64,000 nt of DNA. Source: Juglans regia. Taxonomy: Eukaryota; Streptophyta; Magnoliopsida; Fagales; Juglandaceae. The position numbers and the translations under genes were made by a program. Location: the NCBI RefSeq assembly GCF_001411555.2, contig NC_049914.1, positions 11,708,847 through 11,772,846 on the forward strand, written 5' to 3'. The notes below the pieces were generated by a model. That model saw nothing but the letters and a program-made list of their open reading frames with translations, ran no database searches and had not been told where the DNA came from. This document shows positions 1 through 13,295 of this stretch, piece by piece. Numbering within the stretch: position 1 is the first letter of the stretch; each line of letters begins with the position of its first letter.

Positions 1-120
1 ATTGTGAAATTTTCTTTGGGAATGAATCTTGGGTAGTGGTGGTGATCATGACAAAATAAGATCACATATTAATTAGGAAGAAGAAGAAAAATAAAAAGAA
101 GAAAGAGCGAACCCACGTAC

Positions 121-1379
121 GCTAATGCTACCCGAACAACGATGATTTCGATATTTTCATGGTAGCAAGACTTGATCCCATATTGCCACTGAAAATTAGA
201 AAGTGAATAAACGAACATGATGATCAAACTTGTTTACAAATAAATGCACACACAATCACTCGATTGCATTGATGAGTTTAAAGCATGATCATGATCAAAT
301 GGAATTAAGCTGCCAAGCATACCGTGACCCAAACGAAGAAAGCAAGCTCAAATGCATTCTGGAAATAGTTAAGAAATTAAATCAAATATAGATCAATTAG
401 TTAAACAGTCATAATTAATTCTAATGGAGCAATTATCCATAGCATGGTACTAAAGATGAATCTTTTTCTTTTTTGGGAAGTAATTAATGAGTAATTATAG
501 GATATATATATATACATAATGTTTTTTTACCGTAAACAAAGTAAAATGCAGAAGGGTCAAGACGAATTTGGGTCGATTGAACCAGAAATGACTGTCATTG
601 AGTTGCACCACAGGTGTTCCTTTGATTACGCTATTCTGATCTTTGAGTTGAAGAGCCATTCCTGCTACAATTACTTCCAGTTTGGTTCCAAGAAGTAGCA
701 CTAACTGCACATTAATATAATAAATATATCAAAATCGTCGACTATATATTACGACTAAGAAAACTAATTAATCTGCATGCAGTAATTATATCTTATATAT
801 ATAAAACTTTGAATACGTACAATTAATGGGAGAAATGATAACCACAGATACACATGCCAACCTGATTAAGATCATGATCATCATAAATATCATTAATTAG
901 TTAATAATAATGCTGGATAAATTGATTCATGAAGTTGATCATGATGTCTTACAACATATTGAACATTTAGTGCTGTTTGAAAAATTCGTAGGGTACTAAT
1001 AATAAATGTTGTAGGATTTATTTCATCATGTATTTATCCTTTTTTCACTTGAGACCTTTAAATTTGGACAAAAATTCGAAAACATTATTTCTCCATATAT
1101 ATATATATATAGAGTAGAAAGAGGGCATTTTGCTCACCGTGCACGTCGAGAAGAATGAAGACGACAACAATAAACCACATGGAAGGGCTGTCCATGCAAA
1201 AGTGTGAAAATATAATCATGAGCTTATAATTGGATCTCATACAATGAAGAAATACATTATCCATCATCTTATTATTGATCATCATCATTTTGACATAATA
1301 TTAAAAATAAACAGTTTTCTTGTAGTGACAACCACCGCTTGGAGCTCCCGCACTGGGGGCTCCTGCTAGTGTATTTTGG

Positions 1380-1410
<31 letters not shown>

Positions 1411-4400
1411 CTTTCTTTTACATGTATTTTTTTAACACTTTTAAATATTTTTTTAAACACTTCCTTAATTACTACGTAAAAAATAAAAATAAAAAATCCC
1501 AGTAACTAGCAGAAAGAGCAGCATTTTCCATACTAATATATTTGTAGCATCCTATTGGCTACTTGCAATGGGTCAGCACATAGAATTTCATGAAGTAGTA
1601 TTTATATAATCACCATGGCAGAAATTAGCATTGCTGTATAATGGATGAAAATTACACACACACACACAGCATAATTTTGTCACGTTCTTCTTGAAATCGT
1701 AATTCATTTTCTTTCATTTTAATTCTAACAAATTCTGGAAAAACTATTAGGAGTGATTAATGCTTAAGAGAACTTCTACAATTACAAAGATATTTTAATA
1801 AAAATAAACTCACAATTAACTTACATGGTTTCATGTGTTAGATCTATTTTACGATAAAAATAATTTTACAATTTGACTTACCATATTAAGTCACGTTAAT
1901 TTGTAATTTTATTTTTGTAAAATCTTTTTTGTGGCTTGAACATTTCTCAGCTTAATATTGAGATTATTAATTAGTAATTTTATGTGATATATAACTGCTA
2001 ATTACAAAACGTCTAGCTAGCTAGCATCATAGACCGATCGAAGACCATTTGATATAAACAAAATAATCGATCAACCAAATTGGGCAAAGACAGATGATCA
2101 GATATTCATGGAATAGGAGTATAATTAAATTAACAATTAACCTGATGCCAACCACAGCTTTGAAATCCTCGTCCAGCGAACGTTGTATGTACTTTTGGAA
2201 GTTGAAGGAGTTATTTGTTGACATATGGGCCTATAAAATCAGTGGAACTCAGTTATATATTCTTAATTGGAAAACAAATTATAAAGTTTTGAGAAACGCT
2301 ACTTACTGCAAGGGATTATTTACAATAAATTTATAAAATAACGTGATTTGATGTACTGATATATTAGATTGTAAATTAATTAGTTATTTTTATGATCATA
2401 AAGTATATGATCTAGCGGGTCACATAAAATTACATCATTTTGTACTTGGTTTGTTTTTATGTAATCTATTTATATCTGTAACAGCTCCAATTATCCTAAT
2501 ATTTTTCAAAAAAAGATTAATATGAGACTTATATACTTCAAAATTATACCTAATATTACGTCAACTTCTCAAATATCTGAACAACAGGAGTTGAAATTTA
2601 GAAAAAGATGGAGAAACTAACTGAGATAAAACCATGGCGTAGAGTTAGGTAGTCAACTTTGGCCACTGAATTGAAGAATTGTCGGAAGAAGCATTTCTGT
2701 TCCAATTCAAATTTGAGCAAACGACGATATCATGATCAGAATAATTAGAAAAATAAATATATTAATGTTCTTTTATTTTATATTTTAATACATTTTAATT
2801 TATAAGTGCCTGAACATCAATAAATTAATATATATGATGGATAATATAAAAATTTAAGGAAAAAAAAAAGTAACACTACTGCTATATATATCTATGCTCT
2901 AAATTAAAATATATAGCATATTGATTAAATTAAATAAGAAAGAAAAGGAATAATTACTACTTACAATCCAAAGAAGAAGTGATGTTCTTGTAAAAGAATT
3001 CATATGTCGGCGCACGAACGTCGTTTGTCTTGTATATCTAAATCGATTAGGATCTAAATAGACAGTACTCATGATGTCAGGCAAATTAAAAAAAAAAAAA
3101 TCAAATTTTAAAACATTGAACACTATAAATTATAAAAGTAATGCTAGGAAAGAATATCAAATACACAAATTTTGTACAAATCTTTTATAAAAAAAATGAA
3201 TTCTATTATTAAAAAGTGAATTTTTTACACTTTTTAATTATGATAAGATTCATTTTTTTACCGAGACTTACAAGAAAATTACTTATTTGCAATCAGTTAA
3301 TTCTAACGAAATAATTATTTATAATTAAAATTAGTTGTAAAAAATCTTTTAGTCGCAATAAATGAATCACAAAAATCCGTTTTTCTTGTAGTTGCGCCTT
3401 TACATTTTGATCAATTTATATATATCATTTTTCAACTCGTAGGAGTAATAAAGCAAACATGATGGTATAAAATCAAAGCATAGAGGCCTAAAAATTGATT
3501 AATTAGTATTGAATGATGAAGAGATAATTTGCGATAAAATGTTTAGAATATTCTATTTCCTGAACAAGAAACTTGTTAGGATACTAATGAGGTAAAAACT
3601 TATATATTATCTCTAATTTTATATCTCATGACTAGAATCCTAACACAACCGAAGCATTTCATTCGTCAATATTAGAAGAAAAATTCTATTCATCATCAGG
3701 CTTACATCACACACCATACATAATTTTTTATTTTTTTTATTTTCTTTCCTTAACAAGTCTGTGATATAGGAATGATGAGCAGATCAATAACTCAATTAGT
3801 TTAGCATGAAAAAAATAAGTGTGGGACGGTGTATAGTGTGTGATCAGATGATAGTAGCAAATCTCATATTAGAAACTTATAAATCACATCTAAAATGCAG
3901 TATTGGAAGGTCATAAATAAACTATCACGTTATTTTTAAAAAAAGAAGCTCTTGCCTATTATAATTATTCGATGGACTCTAATTATAACGACTCAAGGAC
4001 GGACCAAATCATATTTTTTAAAAGACTAATCAAGTGGATCATGGACATCATGGAGATGCACGCCCCACCTTCTGCTAGCTTTAGCTAAAAGCCTAGGATA
4101 GACGTTGATATAACGTTAGCCTCTCATGATCTAGATACGATTATAAAAATGCCAAACTTTAATTACAGCTCACCTAAAGGCTTTAATAATTTAAAGCTTT
4201 GTGCTTTTAAGAACAAATTAGTCGTGGTTGGTTTCTAGGTTTCCACCCCCTCCAATGGGAAATGGAAGAAAACAAACAGCAGAGACCTTATTTAATTTGG
4301 GGTTAAAGATCAAATGGAAGATAAACAAAGAGCACCCACCTAGCTAGCTAGGTATACGTTTAGGAAATAAAAAAAAAAAAAAAGTGAACAAGAAGATGAT

Positions 4401-6176
4401 GGTGATCTTGTGATATTCTGTCTATATTTTAGCAAATTCGGCATGTTTGGATGTTTAAAATATCTCAAAGTTTCATTAAGAGTAGTGAAATAGTTTGAGT
4501 GAAGATACTAATTTACAGGGTTTTGAAAAATAAGAGAAGAAAAATTGAATAAAAATATATTTTTTAAAATAAGTAATATTGTATTGAAATTTGTCAAAAT
4601 AAATAGATAAAGTTAAAATATTGTATAAATATAATTTTTATTTGGAAGTTTATACAAATTGTATTGATTTTTGTGACGTTTGACTATGATTAGATGAAAA
4701 CTTTCAAAATTTAAAATTAAAATGTGTATTATGAGAAATTTTAAAAAATTTGAGAATTCTCATATTTACCAGATAGAACATGCCTAAGGATAACAAGCTG
4801 GAGAGACTCGGAAAGCTATATATATTTCCCGTCAAGGTCGACCAGACACAGAAAAATGACTTAACGCATAAGCTAATAAATTAAAGAAGACCCCCATTTC
4901 TTGGGAAGACTAATTTTTAAACTATTTTTAGAACAGCTAGCTAACAATTTTTTATTTTATTTTTGCTCAATAAACAAGTTTGCAAGGAGATTAATCTTAC
5001 CATTAGCCACTTGATATTCAACTGTCTCAGTTTCTCTTTCCCAAGCTTCCCAGCGCCTCATCTAATGATCATATGCAAATAATATATATTCATCATGGCC
5101 ACATCCGGTTGCAATTAAAGAGAAAAAAAATCAAAGAACAATCAAGAGCTAGATAGATAGATTGGGAGAGATTACTAGCTAGGATTCCTTGTGTTTAAAA
5201 TAAATAAACCTAATGCATCTCAATATTGACTTCACGCCAAATGGTACTACCCCTAGTCTTCGGGGGCAATGAAGTCCAGTACAATTGGGATCAGTTATGA
5301 GTTCGAACCCTGAATTACGCAGTTATTATGAGTGGATGGTATTCAAAACTCTCATACAAATAATGAAGGGCTATATATGTTCTTCTAATTAATCTGAATA
5401 ATGTTAAATATAATTATGAGTTGTGCAAATGTCGCGCATTTCTGTGAGGTTCACCATTAAGAAGTTAATTTTTTTATGTGGATCTTATATTTATTTACTT
5501 TATTCAAAAGAAGTGTGCTGTACTTACATATTCAATAACTGCAAATATAATTTCTCAATTAAATCTCTAGGTTTTTTAGGTATGGTAAGTATTGAATGTG
5601 TTGCGTACCGTTAACGGCAAACAAAATTTATCTATAGCCTTGCTTTGTCCTGATTATATGTTATTAGCAGGATAATCCATTAATGCTATGACAAAAAACT
5701 CAACTATATATAGGCTTGATATTCATGTTCTGATGAGGCATAGTTTGGTCAGGAACTGCAATTTGGTCGTTGGGTGTGGCAAAGACCACTCATGATTCGT
5801 GCCGGAGTGATCGGATCACTCCCGGCGTTTTGTGTGGTGGCCGGCCGGCCGGCACATGATGTTTATTATTTCAAAACTTTTAGGGAAAAATATAGGAAGA
5901 TGTAATACATGGATTTCTAATAATCCTGTAGAAATGATCAGAATGTCTAATATTTTGCATACCAAATGATCTAATCTTGTCTTAATATGAGAACGATTTA
6001 TTAAGCAAGTGGGCATACGTACGTACCTTTGCCCTTCCTAAAGCCATGGTGAGAACACTATAGACAATCTGCATAACTGCTAACACAAATATGAAGTTGT
6101 TGAGCTGAAGAATCCCTTCTGGTGATATAAACGATGTCTTTCCCTGCAAATAAATCGAATTAAAGAAATATTCAGA

Positions 6177-6220
<44 letters not shown>

Positions 6221-7130
6221 CCACTTTTCCAAATCAATAATTAATTAAGATCAATATTATATAACGTACCTTGGAATCACAATATTCAGAAGTACTGGTT
6301 TCAGCTGCTGCCAATCTTCTTTCAGGTTGCCACGAAACATTCTCAAGAACATCTTTTCCAGCTGGCAAGTAATATTCAGATGTTCCAGTCCATATATGAG
6401 CAATTAATCCTAGTGCTTTGGTAGTTTTGGTTGTTGCTCTTACACGGCAAGGAAGCATGGTATCTGCAACTGTAATCGGTATACAGATTTTGGAAATGTA
6501 TCTTTGAGTTCCTGCTAATATGAGAGACATGAAACCCAAGAGAATCAACACTGCAAGGACACCATATACAAATTAGTCAACACAAACGTTTACCTGATCC
6601 GTTTCCAATTAGCATATATAAATTGTTAAAATTCTAAAACCTACCAGATTTAAGCTTCTCCAGAGCCTCGAACAAAGCAGTTTTTCGGTGTCTTCTGAGC
6701 CACTGCACCAATTAGAAACCCAATACAGGATGGGATTTGTAAAAATTTTCATAATTAAGAACATAATTTAAAGTAGTTTTCTTTACGGCAAACATAAAGT
6801 AGCTGCTGTTCATGAGTTAGTATTTGTGAAGGGCTTTTCCCGCTCGTTAAAAAAATGGTTTCTTTGAGCATCAAAAAGTAAGAAAATTAGTTCCTCCATC
6901 AAATTATTGCAGACCATACGGCAGCTACTACTACTTCCGATCGAGGTGAAAGTTTATCTTTATTTTCATCATTTTCGTGTATGTTTACTTACATTGGAAA
7001 GGAGATGGATCAAGTGCTCCATAAAGATAGAGATGGAGATGAAGACAAAGCAAACGGTGGCTAGAGCCCAGACGGGTGTGTCTTGAAGAGAGCGAGAAGT
7101 ACTGCTTCCTTCTCCCTCGGATGCAGCCAT
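121..7130 (-). CDS. MLO3-like: MLO-family seven-transmembrane protein, MLO3-like (3' end beyond window)
   Basis: Thirteen exons on the minus strand, all in frame with GT-AG introns: 6993-7130, 6645-6702, 6270-6550, 6027-6143, 5001-5061, 2965-3053, 2622-2696, 2142-2230, 1138-1187, 821-861, 531-704, 323-358 and 121-188 (1,277 nt, 425 codons). The last exons lie left of the window. The start at 7130 gives the usual N-terminus with [14 protein letters not shown] before TM1. Other family marks are [14 protein letters not shown] (exon 4), [22 protein letters not shown] (exon 7, split here by reading order), [16 protein letters not shown] (exon 8) and HFWFNRP (exon 11). Three extracellular-loop cysteines are in exon 3 (KICIP, MLPC, EYC) and a fourth in exon 13 (SCYH). 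MLO proteins are plasma-membrane proteins with calcium-channel and calmodulin-binding roles; the calmodulin site would be off-window. Motifs such as RSLQDTP and [10 protein letters not shown] point to the MLO3 type. No stop or frameshift seen. Subfamily from remembered sequences, not a tree. Confidence 0.93.
3265..3396. mobile_element. Small CACTA-type MITE in intron 5 of the left MLO gene
   Basis: The left end reads ACTTACAAGAAAA and the right end TTTTCTTGTAGT, an imperfect inverted repeat of the CACTACAAGAAAA class also seen at 28065 and 35010. The interior repeats short motifs such as TTGCAATC and TAGTCGCAATA, the subterminal style of CACTA elements. It has no coding capacity. The outer base pair and the target duplication are not clean. 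Confidence 0.5.
4441..4786. mobile_element. TTTGGAT-type foldback MITE in intron 5 of the left MLO gene
   Basis: Begins GGCATGTTTGGATG and ends near GAACATGCC, giving matching ends on opposite strands around a very AT-rich core with GAAAAATTGAATAAAAA-like tracts. Similar sequence recurs at 36163, 42385, 43454, 56335, 63058 and 63905. Family assignment to a superfamily is not possible by eye. Confidence 0.45.
5239..5310 (+). other. tRNA B-box-like sequence, possible SINE remnant in MLO intron
   Basis: GAGTTCGAACCCTGAA at 5299-5314 matches a Pol III B box. No convincing A box, cloverleaf or poly-T terminator accompanies it, so it is not called a tRNA gene. A decayed SINE head in the 1.9-kb intron neighbourhood is the likeliest explanation. 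Confidence 0.2.
6182..6217. repeat. (GA)n microsatellite in intron 3 of the left MLO gene
   Basis: About 18 GA units fill roughly a third of the 126-nt intron between exons 3 and 4. On the transcribed strand it is a (TC)n tract, so it also serves as a pyrimidine-rich stretch upstream of the exon 4 acceptor. Confidence 0.9.
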
Positions 7131-7540
7131 ATTTACTCCTATTTCTTCTTGAAAACTGGATCAACATCGGGAGCTAGGAGAAGTTAAAAAAAGGAAAAGA
7201 ATGGGGGAGGAATCAAGGTCATGAGTTCTGAAATAAAAATCCACACACCAACGAAGAAGAATAATTAGGAACCGGTCTTAACTCTTCAACGCTGCTTTGA
7301 ACCGCCCCATTTTGGAGTCAATTTTGCGAACGATTTGCTCCGGTGAAGGTATTAACTTTGGTTTTTGCTTCGACACGGTTTGTGAAGTTTTATGTTATTT
7401 AATATTTGAGGATCCTTTAACCGTTCAATGCTGCAGCTGCTTTCAGCTTTTGACTCGCCCATTTTGGAGTCGGTGCGACTTACTGGTGTAGGCGGTATCT
7501 AATTTAATTGGTTCAGCTTTGTTCGGATCCAAGTCAGTCG
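7131..7540 (-). promoter_or_regulatory. Remaining proximal promoter and 5' UTR of the left MLO gene
   Basis: Only about 410 bp separate the MLO start codon (7130) from the copia LTR edge (7541). The stretch holds a weak TATA-like TATTAAATA on the minus strand near 7400 and two diverged copies of a block containing CCATTTTGGAGTC (around 7309 and 7459). No other element was recognised. Confidence 0.4.
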
Positions 7541-7939
7541 TGTCAAGTGGGTTTGTGGAGATGGTTTATTTTTGTGGGGACTCCATTTGAGACTCCGACC
7601 TCATAATTTAATTGGTTTGTGACTTGAGAAATGCCAGACATAAATTTTGAGATATAGGTCGCTTGAACAAATTCAGGTAGAGAGTTTACTCAAGTGAATA
7701 ACTCATTAATTGTGAAAGTTAGAATTTCCACCGTATAACCCTATAAATATATAATTAAGAAACAATATGACCAGTCTGGAATTATGTATTTCGCCCCAAA
7801 GTATATTTTGTCATTCTTCAAGATACTAAAATCATATTTAGCTTCATGGATAAAGGCATGTTGCTGAACCACGTAATTCTTTGTATTGTGTGATTGATTT
7901 CTTATTTTGTTTACTTTTCTGTAATCATTTTTCATAACA
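7541..7939 (+). repeat. 5' LTR of the copia element
   Basis: Begins TGTCAAGTGGGTTTGTGG and ends TTTTTCATAACA. It aligns with 16664-17247 but is about 185 nt shorter because an internal block is deleted. Confidence 0.75.
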
Positions 7940-7954
7940 ATGAGTATCAAAGCC

Positions 7955-9442
7955 AATGTTCGGGTCTAAAAGAGAACGATGACAAGAGAATAAGTAAAGG
8001 TATCTAGAAATGAGAAGTTTGACAACACAAGCTTCGAGTACTGGAGGGTGCAAATAGAGGACTAGCTCTATTGGAATAGACTACATCTTCCACTATTGGG
8101 AAAGAAGCCAGACAATATGGAGGATGCTGATTGAAACCTGTTAGATCGATAGGTTCTGGGGGTTATCCGGCTGACCCTATCAAAATCAGTTGCACATAAT
8201 GTTATCAAGGAGAAGACCACAACAGATCTCTTGACGACTTTGTCTAGTATGTATGAAAAATCGCTCGTAGACGAATAATAATGTGCATATGATGAAGAAA
8301 CTATTTAATCTGAAGATGGTAGAAGGTACTTGCTTAACATTTGAATGAGTACAATACTATCGCAAACTAATTGTCGTCAATTGAAATTGAGTTTGATGAT
8401 TAGATTTGGGCATTGATCTTGTTGGCATTATTATCAAATAGTTGGGAGGCCATCTCATGGGTGTTAGTAATTCTGCTGAGAAGATGAAACTAAAATGCAA
8501 TGATATTTGAGATCTGATTCTGGTTGAGGAGCTGCGCAGGAGGGATTCTAGAGAGAAGTTGAGGTCAAATTTCAACTGAATGTTGATGCTCAGGGTAGAG
8601 CACATGATAGGGACTCAAACAGAGGTAGATCAAAATTAAGAAACAGGAGCAAGTGCAAGCCAAGGTCTGGGCAGCAAGAGACTTGATGAAATTTTGGTAA
8701 AACCAGTCATATCAAAAGGAATTGCAAAAATCCCAAGAAGAAGGAGAATGACGGTGCAAACGTGGTGACCTAAGAAGTATAAGGTGTATTGCTTCTTGCT
8801 ATTCACAGTCTGGTTTACAATTGCATATTAGATTCAGGGTCTTCTTCTCATGCCTCTTCACACCGAGAAATCATTCAGAATCACATTCTTGGTGACTTTG
8901 GGAAGGTGTACTTGATTCAAGGAATGACATTGGATGCATTAGGAGTCAGAGACAAGGATATCGTACTCCCAAATAGGAATGTGTGGACTTTGCATTAAGT
9001 TAGACACATTCTCGAGTTGAATAAAAATATGATCTCTATAGGACAACTCGACGATTGCGGTCACTGAATGGTTTCTTGGGTGACACTTGGAAGGTCACAA
9101 GAGAAGCGATGGTGTTGGCTCGTGGAAAGAAGACTAGTACTTTGTACATGACATCGAGATTGAGTGACATAATTGCTACTATTGTAGTAGAGAGCACCTT
9201 AGAATTGTGGCACTGCAGGCTTAGCCATATGAGTCAAAAAAGAATGAATGAATTACTATCAAAGGGTAAGCTACCGGAGCTGAAATCAGTTGATCTAGAC
9301 ATGTGTGAGAGTTGTACTCTGAGAAAGTAGAAAAACGTTAGTTTTTTGAAGGGCGGTAGAGCATTGAGTTCGAGAAAGCTGGAACTGGTACACATAGACT
9401 TATGGAGACCTTCCCTAATCCAATCTATTGGAGGCTCTCAGT
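7955..9442 (+). pseudogene. Copia gag, protease and integrase zinc-binding remnant
   Basis: Reading across several frames and stops, the gag part shows YWRVQIED, PLLGKKPDNMED and GVIRLTLSKSVAHNVIKEK, a copia (UBN2-like) gag. An aspartic protease follows at about 8840 with LDSGSSSHASSHREIIQNH, where DSG is the catalytic triplet. The gag-pre-integrase domain at 9190-9330 contains LWHCRLSHMSQKRM and DMCESCTLRK, giving the H-H-C-C zinc ligands. It then reaches HIDLWRPSL and breaks off at 9442, exactly where the integrase core should start. Many stops show that it is dead. The match is to the Tnt1-like (Tork) group from remembered sequence. Confidence 0.85.
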
Positions 9443-9446
9443 ACTA

Positions 9447-9572
9447 GGGTGGGTAGCGGGGCCCCGCACCCTGCACCCTGCACCCTGCTACCTTTCCAGC
9501 ATTCGGCGCCCCCAGCTGGGGCGGGGGGGTAGGTAGAGCCAAGTCCCGACCTGCATTTCCCCCACTTCGCCC

Positions 9573-9606
<34 letters not shown>

Positions 9607-9722
9607 CCTATATATAACAAAACAACACTGTTTTGGGGTTTACAAAACAACATCGTTTTGTTTATTAAGTAAAACAATCCCCCTTGCGACTCCCTCCCTC
9701 CCTCACTTAGACTCTCACTCTC
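9447..9722. mobile_element. hAT-like terminal segment, left
   Basis: Starts TAGGGTGGGTAGCGGGGC directly after the copia break and carries three CACCCTG units, a GC-rich block, a (TA)n run (9576-9604) and ACAACATCGTTTTG. A diverged partner at 51230-51560 has the same order of parts (TA run, ACGACGTCGTTT, CCCTCCC, CTTAGACTCTC). It pairs with the segment at 15650-16092, which ends CAGCCCTA. No 8-bp target duplication was found, so the superfamily call is weak. Confidence 0.35.
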
Positions 9723-9729
9723 AAGTTCC

Positions 9730-12700
9730 TTGATCCATAGATTTTGTAATACTTTTTCATCCCCATCATTAAATGTTTTGCTAGCCCACAATCTTAAACC
9801 AACCCAAGCTATAGTAGCTTTTATTGACCCCCACAAGCTATCTCCATTATTCAATTTTCCTTCCATACAGGCTTTGCATCTCCAAACCCAAAGGGACCAA
9901 GTTATAATAATAGGAACAAGGCCAAGTAAAGTACCTCTTTGAGTTGTATGAGATGCCTTTCGAAACCATATCTCCATATTGGCTTTCCAAGATCTCCTTT
10001 GTTCATACGGCATACCCATAAGAATAGAAGCACGTCTCCCTATAGTCGAAGCCATCATCCCTGTGGCAAGGACATGGTCTTGATCTTCCATACACCCTTT
10101 CTCACAGCACTCACATTTGGAAGCCAGGGGGATTCCCAAGTTTCGAATACGAGCATCAACACTGAGATTATAATTAAAAGCCTTCCCGATAGTAACCGAA
10201 TATTTATTAGGAAGAGCGGGTTGCCATATCCAAGAAGCCCATTCAGACATCGGCGCACGAACATGAATAAAATCCCAAGCCGACTTGGATGAGAAAACCC
10301 CATTCAAAGCCGGTTTCTAAATCAGCACATCTGCACCTTCTTTATGTGTCCCTAGACAATTTAGAATTTCTGCCACCTTTGTCTCCCCCACCAGTTCTGT
10401 TAGCAGGTCCACATCCCATCCATTCTGAATAATGCATTCCTTCACCTTTAAAGACGGATGTGCAATAACCTTGTAAGACTCCACCATAGGGCCCGACTTT
10501 AGCCAGGGGTCCCGCCAGGAAGAGGTTTGTCCATTCTTAACCGCCACCAAGCATTATTAAGGATCTTTAGAACCATAGCCATGATACCTTTCCAAAGAAA
10601 TGAGCCTTTATTATTATCCACCAAGTCTCATGCTCAGCCTTACAGTATTTATTCCTGAAAAAATTTGCCTATAGAGAATCTTGGGACAATAAATTCCAAG
10701 CAAGCTTCATGAATAAAGACGATTGAACTTCCTCAAATTTTCTTAAACCTAGACCCCCTTATTGGGTCGGCAAACAAACCTTCTACCAAGCCACCCATTT
10801 ATGCTTTTGTTTACTATTCGAAGCACCCTAAAAGCAATTACTCATAATCCTATTTAGGGATGAAACCACTTTCTTGGGAGCATGTAACACTGAGAGCAAG
10901 TGAACCGGAATGCTCGATACAACATGGCGTAATAAAAGAAGGCGATCACTAGTCAATAGGAACCTGTTTTGCCACCCCTCTAGTCAACCACGTATACGAT
11001 TTAACAACTCCTCAAAGTAAGACACCTTTATCCATCCACTAAAGAGAGGAATACCCAAGTATTTGACTAGAAATAAGCCTTCCAAAAAAGAGGTCAACTG
11101 CATCAAATTTCTTTTCTGAGCAATATTAACATATTTGGGAAAAAAAAATAGACGAATTTTCCTTACCACTTTACCAGACCAGTTTTCATACAATGTAAAC
11201 ACATTGCAAATGGCTTGAAGAGAAGTTCTACCACCATTTGTAAATACCACAATATCATTAGCATAAAGTAGATAAGAGACAAGGGGAGTGCCACGGGGAT
11301 GGGCGAATGGGACAATTTTCCCCATGTCAAAATTATGTTTTAACAAACGGGTTAATATTTCTTCAATAAGAATGAATAAATATGGGGACAAAGGGTCACC
11401 TTGGCATAGGCCACGACCACTAGGAAAGAACCCTTTGGCTGACCCATTCATAGCCACTGAGAACCACAGAGTCAAAATACATTGCCTAATCAAATCACAG
11501 AATTGGGTTGAGAAACCAAAGGATGTCACGACGTTCAATAAAAAATCCCAATCAAGGCTATCATACGCCTTGACCATGTCTACTTTAATAAGAATATTTC
11601 CCCCCCAGACCTTTCTGTTTATCATCTGAATCATTTCTTGGGCCAAAGTAATGTTTTCAAATATGCTTCTTGCAGTTAAGAACCCCCCTTGTTCAAGGGA
11701 GATAATTTTGCTCAGGATGGGAGACATCCTTCGAACCAAATTTTTTGAAAATACCTTGTAAATGACAAAACACAAGATTATAGGCCGAAATTTATCATAA
11801 CCTGTAGGTTGTTGTATTTTCGGAATGAGAACAATATAAAAAGCCGAGTAGAACCTTGGCATCGGAACCCCACTACACAGGTCACTAATTGCTGCCACCA
11901 CATCTGCTTCAACAATATCCCAACACACTCTATAGAATCTAGAGCCAAACCCATTAGAGCCAGGACTGCTATCAACCGGAATGGAAAACATTGCATCTTT
12001 TACCTCTTGGATCGAAGGGAGCTTAAGGAGGCAATCATTCTCCTCCTCTAAGATATTGGTATGAACATATGCCGACAAATCTGGAAGATCTCTATGAGGT
12101 CTCGCCCGAAGAAAGGAACTAAAGAAATCCACTGCACCTGAGTGAATAGCTTCCGGATTGGTCAAATGTGACCCATCCCGAAGTCTCATCTCATGAACAA
12201 CAGGCTTGGATAGTGAGGCATAAGTCTTGAAGAACTGTGCCGATGCCTCCCCTTTTTCCATCAAGCTAAGCTTTGTTTGTTGATTAAGTCTAATCTCTTC
12301 TTGTTGAAGCCATATAGCAAGCTATTCTTTAGCTACCAATAATTCCGATTCAATGGCTTCTGAAAACCCAATCTGAAGTTGATTTTCTAAACTCTCAATC
12401 CAATTCTCTAATGTCTGAATGTTTGTCTCGATGCGCCCAAATACCCGACGATTCCAATCCCTTAAAATGCCTTTCATTTTTTTCAACTTGGTAGCCAAAC
12501 CGAAAATACTCCTAGGCACAACTGGATCATTCCATGTATTATTAACAAGTCTCTGAAATTATCATGAGAGACCCACATTTGTTGAAACTTGAAAGGGGTA
12601 GGTCCATAGCGAATATCAGGCGAATGTAGAACAAAAGACATCGGAGCATGGTCAAATGTCGTGCGGTCTAAATACTTACAATAGGCATCTGGCAAGGCAT

Positions 12701-13286
12701 TAGTAGCTAGGGGATTCAACAAACATCTATCAATTTTCGACCAACTTCTAGATAAACCTCTTTGGCCATTGCACCAGGAGAACTTACTCCCTACGAAGTT
12801 CATTTCCATGAGTCCACAACTATCAATGAAATCATTGAAATCATCCATAACAACCCTCAACTGAGGTCTCCCACCTCTTCTCTCCTCCTCCCTGCGAATG
12901 ATATTAAAATTTCCAAGACATAGCCAATGAGTGTCTTGCACGACATCCACTTGTAACAACCTCCATAGATCTCGCCTTTCCAAATAACTACATTTGGCAC
13001 AAACCACTGACACGATAAATTGCCGAGAATTTATAACCATAGAAATTGTGATATGTCGGGAACTGAAATTAATAATCGAGACCAGTAAACCATTTCCCCA
13101 AAGCACCCAAAGTTTCCCACCAGTGCATTGGTTTGAGAAACTGTTTTCAAAGTTCAGCTTATTTTTCAACACTCTCATCTTGTTATCATCTGCAAAAGGT
13201 TCAGCTAGCATAATTAAATTCAATTTCAACTTTCTGACCAACTTACACAACCTTCTCTGTGATGATCTAGACCACAGATATTCCAA
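9730..13286 (-). pseudogene. LINE ORF2: endonuclease, reverse transcriptase, zf-RVT, broken
   Basis: Three in-order domains on the minus strand. The APE-like endonuclease (13286-12483) shows LCLGNFNIIRREEER and TFDHAPMSFVLHS. The reverse transcriptase (12264-10984) shows SSPGSNGFGSRFYRVCW, FRPIILCFVIYKVFSK, IKVDMVKAYDSLDWDFL, GLCQGDPLSPYLFILIEE and, at the active site, YANDIVVF, where the family norm is YADD or FADD. The thumb and zf-RVT region (10550 to about 9730) has RDPWLKSGP, SAWDFIHVRAP and CECCEKGCMEDQDH. At least four stops or shifts interrupt it (for example near 12300, 10980, 10550 and 10310). The Asp-to-Asn change alone would abolish polymerase activity. Confidence 0.88.
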
Positions 13287-13295
13287 TATAATGGA

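Noticed and set aside
5239..5310. tRNA gene in the left MLO intron
   Set aside because: A B-box match alone, with no A box, cloverleaf or terminator.
9730..10292. Plus-strand frames opposite the LINE zf-RVT region
   Set aside because: The minus strand carries recognisable LINE motifs; the plus frames are their antisense.
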